64,000 nt of DNA from UBA3937 sp050951585. Lineage in GTDB: Bacteria; Bacillota; Peptococcia; DRI-13; DTU073. Position numbers and translations under genes: made by a program. Of this stretch, positions 9,501 through 15,559 are shown in pieces. Below the pieces are notes generated by a model. The model searched no databases. It had not been told where the DNA came from and was given only the letters and a program-made list of their open reading frames with translations. Numbering within the stretch: the first letter of the stretch is position 1; every line of letters starts with the position of its first letter. The DNA lies in the NCBI GenBank assembly GCA_050951585.1, contig JBMNJI010000003.1:140483-204482 (forward strand), read 5' to 3'.

Positions 9501-9827
9501 AGTATTACAAAGAAAGTTACAGTTAAGGGGGAAAATGGAGAAGATAAAACTTTAACCGTAAATGCGTTAGCTTCCGTATCAGGTGCTTTGCCTGCTGTTC
9601 AGAAAAAAAGATATGAGTTTAGGGCTTCAGCAAAGGCTAGAGGAGATAACTGGTGTATTGTCGATGCTCTTGCTCGTAATGCGGTAGCCTTGCTCTACCT
9701 TGTAGAATATGCCGATACCAACAGCCAATCTGCTATAGGTCAAGGGATTACGGGATTGAGGTATAGTGCGGCAGATACGGTAACCGTAGCTACGACAGAT
9801 GCCCGAACGAACGATTGTTGTAAATAA
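6531..9827 (+). CDS. Central part of DGR variable protein 2: multi-domain adhesin-like surface protein
   Basis: The GTG at 6531 is only the point where this frame opens; there is no true start here. Domains in order: repetitive beta-helix region (about 1-165), cadherin-like beta-sandwich (177-265), two further cadherin/PKD-like units (266-470), bacterial Ig-like group 2 (472-550), a carboxypeptidase-regulatory-like unit (552-630), two InlB B-type repeats (632-795, including GYTFAGWNTAADGSGT), FN3-like (798-885) and the start of the FGE/C-type-lectin-like domain (887 on). With the SLH part upstream and the VR downstream this was one long cell-wall-anchored protein presenting a diversified lectin-like tip. 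It ends early because of a tetranucleotide duplication near 9808-9815. Confidence 0.75.
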   Translation: MPSRNLVRLLAQGSTAVGTLEARTPARLEEKGITGSGFTKVVVNTQQAIIAQGGNPQQSSTITVELLGQFGDIEVQSAAAQINLQEGSIQNLILASTAQAAQINLAAQTGINTLVAETPAIVQGQGTVEMLEANVDGVVIEAPAKKVFLADGVQANVAGKTITEGYKYVEPKKKKSKDASLSDLAVNGKKVEGFAPDTLDYTVVLPYGTEKAPVVTATACHAKAQVEITQATGLTALNNTATVLVTAESGATREYTVSFTVALDSAKAITGFKFESSQNDLGAEDVIGTIDETAKTITATVPYGTGVTSLTPTITHTGVSISPESGIAQDFTNSVTTPVKYTVTAANGTTAVYDITVYIALNDEVRLSKFEIGGQDVKESAGVNTDAGATLAVSNFTNFKGIAVQAIDPNASVTVTLKRGETETTVTDLATQAIVANDVIIVTVTAEDGTTKGRYKVTVVPVTVTSVSLNKSETTLQVGASETLTATIAPIDATNKKVNWSSSDDAIATVVDGVVTAVGAGTATITVTTEDGNKTADCAVSVKASVTFTVTDVSKAPISGATVNLDEESITTGADGTAVFSALGGSHAYTVTATGYNEATGTINVAGTAVAVNETVTLAKSTYSVTFSAEGSGTLTAKVDDTAITSGALIEHGKDIVFTAAPNTGYRVQAWKLDGSVLGEEKTTSYTLTNLQAAATVTVIFELIPTYTVTYNGNGSTGGTAPTDEGAYQEGANVTVLGEDDPPTQTGYTFAGWNTAADGSGTAYAADDTFTMGTADVTLYAQWTIADFAADENDVFGTTATFTWSAAIGASSIKIQQLTDEGSTWADATTLGELSLDATTAVVTGLTKNTAYQFKLVVNGGTTAGESNSISVTTKAAAMYGASWDSKKTINTTEMERLGDAVEADNPGFVGYFDNYAPWSGMKRCTMDEQVMVTIPKFYYKHTYADGVHQFWVADGPLETEGFALHPAFRRAGEEKECIYMGAYKASIDTSITKKVTVKGENGEDKTLTVNALASVSGALPAVQKKRYEFRASAKARGDNWCIVDALARNAVALLYLVEYADTNSQSAIGQGITGLRYSAADTVTVATTDARTNDCCK

Positions 9828-9829
9828 AG

Positions 9830-10300
9830 ATGCCTCAGCAGCTCATTTTGAGTTCGGGACGGATCATAGATGTAGGTACTTCACTAGGTGGCAGACAGGT
9901 TTGTAAGGATAGGAAGATTACAGGAATTTCCGCACCGGATGGCGATAATAATGTAACAATTACTGTGGATGGGGATCCATTTACTACTGCAGTAGGTAAC
10001 ATCATTTATCATGTCGGGCAAAAGACGGGTGGCTGTGATGGGTTAGGTAATGGTTCCGGCAGTGCAGATAACTCAAAAGGAAGTACAGTATCGGTTAGCT
10101 ATCGGGGATTGGAAGACCTGTGGGGCAACGTATGGGAATTTGTTGATGGGATTAACATAAAAAATAGTGAAAAACGGCCTTATATCGCTGATGATAACAG
10201 TAATTTTGCCGATAATATGTTTACGGGTGTTTATACATCATCCGGTGTTACTCTTGCCTGCGGACAATGGTTATGTGAAAGACTTCGCTTGTTCTGCTAA
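9830..10300 (+). pseudogene. FGE/C-type-lectin-like fragment of variable protein 2
   Basis: This frame encodes SGRIIDVGTSLGG, then HVGQKTGGCDGL and GLEDLWGNVWEFVDG, matching residues of variable protein 1 almost word for word. It is two frame steps from the ORF before it and is separated from it by two shifts (about 9810 and 9850). It ends at 10300 because of a further shift near 10250. No separate start is credible. Confidence 0.6.
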
Positions 10301-10523
10301 GGCGGATTGGCTCTTGATGCCTTCGATAGTAGGTGGAGGTTCCAATAGTACCTATATCCCTGATTATTACTATCAAAATTGGGAAAATACCGCGAATAAG
10401 GTTGCCCTGGTTGGCGGTCGCTGGAGTAGTGGAGCTACTGCCGGGTTGTTCAGCTGGAATGTTTATTATACCTCTTCTGCTGCGGACCTGGATGTGGGTG
10501 GCCGTGTCCTTCTGATACCTTAG
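10252..10523 (+). pseudogene. C-terminal fragment of variable protein 2 carrying VR2
   Basis: After a frame change near 10250 the sequence LPADNGYVKDFACSAKADWLLMP aligns with the end of variable protein 1. It continues through the VR2-encoded tip to LLIP and a TAG at 10521-10523. The net frame is the same as at the start of the gene, so the shifts cancel. The VR shows a fresh DGR signature in spite of the broken frame. Confidence 0.65.
10398..10511 (+). repeat. DGR variable repeat VR2
   Basis: VR2 has the same length (114 bp) as TR2 at 10724-10837. By eye it differs at 14 positions: 13 where TR2 has adenine, out of about 27 template adenines, and one C-to-G. AAC/AAT template codons have become CGC, AGT, ACT, AGC, TAT, GCT, GAC and GAT. 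This is the defining signature of adenine-specific retrohoming. Confidence 0.93.
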
Positions 10524-10533
10524 AGGCGGGGAT

Positions 10534-10552
10534 CGGGGGTGCCCAACCCCCG
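10534..10552 (+). other. DGR hairpin downstream of VR2
   Basis: A perfect 7-bp stem, CGGGGGT/ACCCCCG, with 5-nt loop GCCCA begins 11 bp after the stop codon. It has the same stem length, loop length and relative position as the hairpin after VR1, with a compensated base pair at the loop end. It fits the hairpin/cruciform that DGR retrohoming uses next to the VR. Confidence 0.75.
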
Positions 10553-10614
10553 GCGTACTTCCGAATTGGGCAAACAGAAGGATTTTAGGCAGGCTAGAGG
10601 GGAAACAAAAGGGG

Positions 10615-10638
10615 GTTTGGGGGAAATCCCCCCCAAAC
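10615..10638 (+). repeat. Strong inverted repeat between VR2 and TR2
   Basis: GTTTGGGGG (10615-10623) pairs with CCCCCAAAC (10630-10638) around a 6-nt loop. It is absent from the matching part of cassette 1. No T-run follows, so it is not a standard terminator. Its role is unknown. Confidence 0.5.
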
Positions 10639-10678
10639 ATCACATGGTATTTTAAAAAAAATAACATAGGTTGAGATT

Positions 10679-10707
10679 GCTTGCAATTCGAAATTCGCAT
10701 TGCAAGC
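10679..10707 (+). repeat. Inverted repeat just upstream of TR2
   Basis: GCTTGCAAT and ATTGCAAGC are perfectly complementary across an 11-nt loop, 16 bp before TR2. The same arms precede TR1, while the loop differs slightly. Confidence 0.6.
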
Positions 10708-10723
10708 TGGGGGTACGAAGTGC

Positions 10724-10837
10724 AAGGTTGCCCTGGTTGGCGGTAACTGGAATAATGGAACTAATGCCGGGTTGTTCAACTGGAATGTTAATAATACCTC
10801 TTCTAATGCGAACCTGAATGTGGGTGCCCGTGTCCTT
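10724..10837 (+). repeat. DGR template repeat TR2
   Basis: This 114-bp near-copy of VR2 has AAC/AAT/ACT codons at all the variable sites. It is followed by a different 3' end (CGTTTGAAGTAA instead of CTGATACCTTAG), the usual IMH*/IMH distinction between TR and VR. It lies 136 bp before the intact RT gene. Confidence 0.93.
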
Positions 10838-10973
10838 CGTTTGAAGTAAAAAGTATGGATGCACTTCGTATTCCCGACCGCTTGGTCAAAAATGAGACGC
10901 CGATTAAGGCACGGTCTAGTAGGTTCATTCTCGAAAAACCGTGAAGGCAAACGAAGGGAAAAGGATGGGATAA
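10838..10973 (+). other. TR2-RT spacer with conserved structure
   Basis: This spacer is very similar to that of cassette 1, including the CACGGT/ACCGTG stem (10910-10915 with 10938-10943) and the GACC/GGTC mini-hairpin. The ribosome binding site AAAGGATG for the RT lies at its end. It is a candidate for the 3' part of the template RNA that primes cDNA synthesis. Confidence 0.5.
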
Positions 10974-12071
10974 ATGAAAAGGCAGGGATTTATTTACCAA
11001 AAGATTTGCGAAAAGAGCAATATCTTCCGTGCTATTCGGAATTCATCCAAAGGAAAACGGGAAAGAAAAAATGTGCAAAAGATTTTTCGTAAAGCTCGCT
11101 ATTATGCTCAGGAAATTCAAAAAATGCTGGTAAATAAGACATTTGTATCTTCCGGATATCAGGAAGAGAAGATTTGGGACGGGGGTAACAAGAAGGAACG
11201 AATTATTTACAAGCCGAGGTATTATCCGGATCAGGTTATTCACTGGTGTTTAATGCAGCAAATAGAAGAGATAATTAAGCGGGGAATGTACTGCTATTGT
11301 TGTGCGAGTATTCCCGGCAGAGGGATTCACTATGCTTTACAGGCAGTAAAGAAGTGGTTACGGGAGGATCGTAAGCATACTAAATATTGCGTTAAGATGG
11401 ACATTGTGAAGTTTTATCCTTCTGTAGACAGGGAAGTATTAAAGGAGCAGTTCCGAAGAAAAATTAAGGATCAGGATACCTTGTGGTTGATTGATACCAT
11501 CATTGACAGTCATCAGCAGGGATTGCCTATTGGCAATTATACCAGTCAGTGGTTCAGTAATTTTTATCTGGAAGGCTTTGATCATTATGTGAAGGAAACG
11601 CTCGGGGTAAAGTACTATGTACGGTATATGGACGATTTTTGTTTGTTTGGCAACAACAAGAAAAAGCTGCATCAGGCGAGGAAAAAGGCGGAGCAATACT
11701 TAAACGAGGTTTTGCATGTACGGGTAAAGGATAATTGGCAGCTTTTTCGGGTGGATGACCGCGGTGTTGATTTTGTGGGGTACAGAACATTCCGGGATTA
11801 TTGTCTGCTGCGGAAGAGTACCTCTTTGCGGATAGCACGCCGAACCCGTAAGATGCGGGCAAGGGGAAAGCCGGTGTTCAAGGATGCCGCGGCCGTGATG
11901 AGTTACCGGGGCTGGTTGAAGCATAGCAATGCCCATAATTTTATGCGGAAGCATCTTTTGACGGTGGGGAAAACTCAAAAACTGAAACAGATCATCAGTG
12001 CAGAAAGCAAAAAGAACCTTGACTGGGTTCTTTTTACATTGATAAACATAGCCTATTTTTGTTATTATTGA
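10974..12071 (+). CDS. DGR reverse transcriptase (intact)
   Basis: This 365-residue RT copies TR RNA with adenine-specific errors, and the cDNA then replaces the VR. It starts MKRQGFIYQKICEK, a typical DGR RT opening. Visible motifs are motif A with MDIVKFYPS (142-150), the DGR-type LPIGNYTSQ (184-192), the catalytic YMDD box (218-221) and DFVGYRTF (266-273). There is no maturase, endonuclease or RNase H domain, which argues against a group II intron. It follows TR2 and the conserved spacer. No Avd-type accessory gene is seen nearby. The terminator hairpin lies inside the 3' end of the frame, so the last residues (after about 349) may be a readthrough tail. Confidence 0.93.
   Translation: MKRQGFIYQKICEKSNIFRAIRNSSKGKRERKNVQKIFRKARYYAQEIQKMLVNKTFVSSGYQEEKIWDGGNKKERIIYKPRYYPDQVIHWCLMQQIEEIIKRGMYCYCCASIPGRGIHYALQAVKKWLREDRKHTKYCVKMDIVKFYPSVDREVLKEQFRRKIKDQDTLWLIDTIIDSHQQGLPIGNYTSQWFSNFYLEGFDHYVKETLGVKYYVRYMDDFCLFGNNKKKLHQARKKAEQYLNEVLHVRVKDNWQLFRVDDRGVDFVGYRTFRDYCLLRKSTSLRIARRTRKMRARGKPVFKDAAAVMSYRGWLKHSNAHNFMRKHLLTVGKTQKLKQIISAESKKNLDWVLFTLINIAYFCYY
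12011..12036 (+). terminator. Terminator overlapping the RT 3' end
   Basis: AAGAACC pairs with GGTTCTT, followed by Ts. It matches the terminator of cassette 1. Confidence 0.65.
12039..12068 (+). promoter_or_regulatory. Putative promoter of the MNT gene
   Basis: TTGATA (12039-12044) and TATTAT (12063-12068) are 18 bp apart, 70 bp upstream of the MNT start. Confidence 0.4.
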
Positions 12072-12138
12072 TAATCAGGGCGGCGAAGTATATAATAATG
12101 ACAAGCAAAGAAGCAGGCGAGCGGAGGAGTTGATTGCA

Positions 12139-12462
12139 ATGATTCTGGAAGAAACAGAGGAAATTGGGGAATTAATAAAACAAATAAAAGGCGTTGCTCC
12201 GGTAAAAAAAATATACTTATTTGGCTCTTATGCATATGGGAAACCAAATAAGGATAGCGATATTGATTTATGCATTATTATTAACGATAATAAGACTAGA
12301 AAAAGGGATTTAATTAAAAACATTAGAAAGTCTATCTCTGAAGTTGCTAAAAAGCCTGTTGATATCTTGGTATATGATCAAGAGCAATTTTTACAAAGGG
12401 CAAAAGTAAAGGTTACTATTGAATATAAAATATTCAATGAGGGAGTAAGTATTTATGGATAA
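12139..12462 (+). CDS. MNT-type minimal nucleotidyltransferase
   Basis: This 107-residue protein has the nucleotidyltransferase motif GSYAYGKPNKDSDIDL (about residues 30-45), in which the two aspartates bind metal. Proteins of this size are usually the MntA antitoxin of MNT/HEPN pairs, which AMPylate the HEPN RNase. GGAGGAG at 12123-12129 supports the ATG at 12139 over the TTG at 12130. The stop overlaps the start of a very short frame that looks like a truncated HEPN partner. Confidence 0.75.
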   Translation: MILEETEEIGELIKQIKGVAPVKKIYLFGSYAYGKPNKDSDIDLCIIINDNKTRKRDLIKNIRKSISEVAKKPVDILVYDQEQFLQRAKVKVTIEYKIFNEGVSIYG

Positions 12463-12511
12463 TTATTTTCACAAAAACAAGCAAAAGCAAGCATTTATAA
12501 CTTATCATTGA
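12455..12511 (+). pseudogene. Stub of a HEPN-like partner gene
   Basis: The ATG at 12455 overlaps the MNT stop, as in MNT/HEPN operons, and the frame runs only 18 codons (MDNYFHKNKQKQAFITYH). HEPN partners begin in a similar way. The stop falls inside the next promoter, so the toxin seems to have been cut off at the junction with the cys operon. The family is inferred from position. Confidence 0.35.
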
Positions 12512-12537
12512 CAAAGGGATAACGCAGCGCATATACT
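12508..12537 (+). promoter_or_regulatory. Sigma-A promoter of the cysE T-box transcript
   Basis: TTGACA (12508-12513) and TATACT (12532-12537) are 18 bp apart, upstream of the T-box leader. Confidence 0.65.
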
Positions 12538-12574
12538 GTTTTTAAATTAGTTTTACGAAAAAGCATAAGAGCAT

Positions 12575-12895
12575 AAAGCAAAGAAGGGGAGAAGTAATCT
12601 TTGTAGCCCGCAGAGAGGATGGGCCATCGGCTGAGAGCCCGTTCGGGAAAAACGAGATGAAATGCGCCCCAGAGCTGTAAATCCGAACCATTGGGTGGAC
12701 GACGTTGTGAAAACGACGCCGGGGTCATGCCTTTGAGGTAGGATTATACCGTATGCGCCGCGTTAAGGCAGAATGAGTTGGGGTAAAATTTAAGCCTTTG
12801 CTTAGTTCCATTGCTTAATTTGAGTGCTTAGTTTACTGCCAAACAGAGTGGAACCGCGTAATCTTCGCCTCTGTCTTGAGACGAAGATTTTTTGT
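12575..12895 (+). promoter_or_regulatory. T-box riboswitch leader, probably cysteine-specific
   Basis: The leader ends with the conserved T-box AGAGTGGAACCGCG (12845-12858), followed by a terminator built from AATCTTCG (12860-12867) and CGAAGATT (12882-12889) with a T-run. Stem I elements (AGAGAGGATGG, GGCTGAGAGCC) lie near 12611-12640. TGC at 12663-12665, in the context GAAATGCGCC, is the likely specifier codon. Uncharged tRNA-Cys would stabilise the antiterminator and turn on cysE-cysS. The T-box is plain; the specifier position is an inference. Confidence 0.88.
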
Positions 12896-12974
12896 ATGTT
12901 TTTGGGGGATAAAACTTCCCCCTTAAGGGAGAAATTAATTTAGGCAGCCCTATTCTAAGATGGGAGGAATAGAG

Positions 12975-13505
12975 ATGTTTAGGTGGTTTAAGAAGCATAT
13001 TCAGGTGGTTTATGAGCGCGATCCGGCTGTGAAAAGCCCTTTGGAGGTGATTCTCTGTTATCCCGGCTTTCATGCCATCATCATGCATCGAATCGCCCAT
13101 TGGTTTTATAGGAGGAGGCTTTTTCTGGTTGCGCGTTTTATTTCGCAAGTCAACCGGTTTTTTACGCAGATCGAGATTCATCCCGGAGCAAAAATCGGCG
13201 AAGGATTTTTTATTGATCATGGGGCTGGGGTAGTCATTGGGGAAACGGCGGAAATAGGCGATAATGTGACCCTTTATCAGGGTGTAACGTTAGGAGGAAC
13301 GGGGAAAGAAAAAGGAAAACGGCATCCGACGATCGGCAATAATGTGGTAATCAGTCAGGGAGCCAAGGTACTGGGTTCTTTTAAAGTTGGGGATAATGTT
13401 AAGATAGGGGCCGGTTCCGTAGTACTGAAAGAGGTTCCTCCTAATTCGACAGTAGTTGGGGTGCCGGGGCGGGTTGTGAAAAGAGAAGGAGACAGGTTGA
13501 GGTAG
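12975..13505 (+). CDS. cysE: Serine O-acetyltransferase
   Basis: CysE transfers acetyl from acetyl-CoA to serine, the first step of cysteine synthesis. This 176-residue product has the N-terminal helical part (PGFHAIIMHRIAHW) and the left-handed beta-helix with hexapeptide repeats (from IHPGAKIGEGFFIDHGAG, about residue 67). GGAGGA six bases upstream selects the ATG at 12975. It follows the T-box leader and precedes cysS. The stop at 13503-13505 is probably premature: the bases after it still read ADLEHNKLPDPVAD and VEELEKKVAEKEL in shifted frames, matching the usual CysE tail. The catalytic domain is complete. Confidence 0.93.
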   Translation: MFRWFKKHIQVVYERDPAVKSPLEVILCYPGFHAIIMHRIAHWFYRRRLFLVARFISQVNRFFTQIEIHPGAKIGEGFFIDHGAGVVIGETAEIGDNVTLYQGVTLGGTGKEKGKRHPTIGNNVVISQGAKVLGSFKVGDNVKIGAGSVVLKEVPPNSTVVGVPGRVVKREGDRLR

Positions 13506-13613
13506 CTGATCTGGAACATAATAAACTGCCGGATCCGGTAGCGGATATTATTCTTAGTTTACAAAAAAGGTTGAAGAGTTAGAAAAAAAGGTTGCGGAAA
13601 AGGAGCTGTAAAA
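13498..13613 (+). pseudogene. Out-of-frame remainder of the CysE C-terminal tail
   Basis: From 13499 one frame reads EVADLEHNKLPDPVADIIL and then, after another shift at an A-run near 13565, VEELEKKVAEKEL with a stop at 13611-13613. Both shifts are consistent with loss of one base. The segment ends just before cysS. Confidence 0.55.
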
Positions 13614-13616
13614 TCG

Positions 13617-15083
13617 ATGAGTAAGGAAGATTTAAGAGTATTTAATACACTTACCGGGCAAAAAGAAAAGTTTCAGCCTCTTGAAGACGGGCGGGTTAGA
13701 ATGTATACTTGCGGCCCGACGACTTACAATTTTATTCATTTGGGAAATGCCCGGCCCTTGGTTGTTTTCGACACAGTGCGCCGTTATTTGGAGCACATCG
13801 GCTATGAGGTGACCTATATTCAAAACTTCACGGATGTTGACGATAAAATTATCAGGAGGGCACAGGAAGAGAAGATATCACCCTTAGAGCTTGCCGAAAA
13901 ATATATTCGGGAATATTTTAGCGATGCCGATGCTTTAAATGTGCGGAGAGCGACAATACATCCGCGGGTTAGTGAGAATATGGAGGATATTATAAAATTT
14001 GTGGACGGGCTGGTGAAAAAAGGTTATGCTTATGTGGTAGATGGGGATGTTTATTTTGAGGTTAATAAATTTAAAGAATACGGAAAACTCTCGAAAAGAT
14101 CCTTGGATGATATGCAGGCTGGGGCCCGGGTAGAGGTGGACAGCCGCAAAAGACATCCCGGCGACTTTGCCCTTTGGAAAGCAGCCAAAGAGGGCGAACC
14201 ATGGTGGGAAAGCCCATGGGGGCATGGGAGACCGGGTTGGCATATCGAATGTTCAACCATGTCTACGAAGTATCTGGGAGTGAGTTTTGATATTCATGCC
14301 GGTGGGTTGGATTTAATTTTCCCGCATCATGAAAATGAAATCGCGCAATCCGAAGCGCTTAATGATGCGCTGATGGCTAAATACTGGTTGCATAATGGTT
14401 TTATTACTGTCAATGAGGAAAAGATGTCCAAGTCCTTGGGGAATTTCTTTTTACTGCGTGAGATTCTGGAGAAATATCCCGCCCAAGTGGTGCGGTTCTA
14501 TTTGCTTTCGACGCACTATCGGAGCCCGTTGGATTTTGATGATCAGAAGTTGCAGGCTGCGGAAAAGGGTTTGGAGAGATTGGTGACAGCAGTTCGTTTG
14601 CTTGAGGAAACAAAGAAGAGGACAGTAGGGCAGGAAGATATATTGGCTCCGCACGTCCTGCAATCATTCGGTGCGGAATTAAACACGATTGAAAAACAGT
14701 TTCATGAAGCGATGAATGATGATTTTAATACGGCGTTGGCCATCGCGACGCTTTTTGATTTAGCCAGAGCCATTAACGGCTTGAATACCGCACTGGGTGA
14801 CAAGCCGCTGATTGGGCAAAAGGAAAAAGCCCTTCTGGAGCAGGCGGAAGGAAAGTACGCTGAACTGGCGAAAATCCTGGGGTTGGAATTAACGGAGCAA
14901 AATCAGCTCTCAAACTGTGACTCCGCCTTAACCGATGAGCTAATTGAGCTGTTGATACAGGTGCGCAAGGAAGCCCGCAGCCGGAAGGATTACGCGATGT
15001 CTGATTTAATCAGGGATGAATTAAAGAAACTGGGCATTATTCTGGAAGATACCCCGCATGGAGTACGCTGGAGGTATATGTAA
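13617..15083 (+). CDS. cysS: Cysteinyl-tRNA synthetase
   Basis: This 488-residue class I synthetase charges tRNA-Cys. Visible motifs are the zinc/substrate cysteine in TCGPTTYN, the HIGH-equivalent HLGNARP (about residues 42-48), ECSTMSTKYLG, the zinc-binding FPHHENEIAQSEA region, and KMSKS (about 269-273). Sharing the T-box transcript with cysE couples cysteine synthesis to its use. It overlaps mrnC by one base (TAATG). Confidence 0.97.
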   Translation: MSKEDLRVFNTLTGQKEKFQPLEDGRVRMYTCGPTTYNFIHLGNARPLVVFDTVRRYLEHIGYEVTYIQNFTDVDDKIIRRAQEEKISPLELAEKYIREYFSDADALNVRRATIHPRVSENMEDIIKFVDGLVKKGYAYVVDGDVYFEVNKFKEYGKLSKRSLDDMQAGARVEVDSRKRHPGDFALWKAAKEGEPWWESPWGHGRPGWHIECSTMSTKYLGVSFDIHAGGLDLIFPHHENEIAQSEALNDALMAKYWLHNGFITVNEEKMSKSLGNFFLLREILEKYPAQVVRFYLLSTHYRSPLDFDDQKLQAAEKGLERLVTAVRLLEETKKRTVGQEDILAPHVLQSFGAELNTIEKQFHEAMNDDFNTALAIATLFDLARAINGLNTALGDKPLIGQKEKALLEQAEGKYAELAKILGLELTEQNQLSNCDSALTDELIELLIQVRKEARSRKDYAMSDLIRDELKKLGIILEDTPHGVRWRYM

Positions 15084-15481
15084 TGTGGTTTTATCCGAAA
15101 AGCGAACCGCGTGAATTGCCGCCGCTGGTGCTGGCCTACATTGGAGATGCCGTTTATGAATTGTATGTGAGGACGCACCTGGTCGCCCAGGGCAAGCTGA
15201 AAGTAAATATGTTGCATCACGCCTCCACAGCCTTGGTTAATGCCGGGGCCCAGGCACGCTTTGTGCATCTACTGGAGGACGTGCTTACCGATGAAGAAAA
15301 AGGGATTGTTCGGCGGGGGCGAAATGTCAAGACAAATCATGTTCCCAAAAATGCCGACATGATTGATTATCATCTCAGTACGGGTTTTGAGGCCTTGATC
15401 GGTTACTTATTTTTAGCCGGGCAAGAAGAGAGACTAGAGCAAATAATGGCGGTTCTCTTTAACGACGAAAAACAGGCCTAA
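15083..15481 (+). CDS. mrnC: Mini-ribonuclease III
   Basis: This 132-residue protein is an RNase III catalytic domain without a double-stranded-RNA-binding domain. It matures the ends of 23S rRNA precursor. The motif LAYIGDAVYELYVR holds the catalytic aspartate of the family, and FEALIGYLFL holds the second acidic site. Its place between cysS and rlmB is standard in Bacillota. The start overlaps the cysS stop, with GGAGG just upstream. Confidence 0.95.
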   Translation: MWFYPKSEPRELPPLVLAYIGDAVYELYVRTHLVAQGKLKVNMLHHASTALVNAGAQARFVHLLEDVLTDEEKGIVRRGRNVKTNHVPKNADMIDYHLSTGFEALIGYLFLAGQEERLEQIMAVLFNDEKQA

Positions 15482-15559
15482 GATGCATACTGCTGCGGAA
15501 AATCGACTTAAGCAATAAACTTTGATATTATGATGGAATCCTGCCGAGAGGTGAGTAAA

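Noticed and set aside
10859..11092. A small ORF over the TR2-RT spacer, similar to one at 2456-2656 in cassette 1
   Set aside because: The two are alike because the DNA is alike. They have no ribosome binding site and run into the RT in the wrong frame, so RNA structure is the better explanation.
10974..12071. Group II intron or retron reverse transcriptase
   Set aside because: There is no maturase or endonuclease domain, no intron RNA and no msr/msd. A VR/TR pair with an adenine signature fits a DGR.
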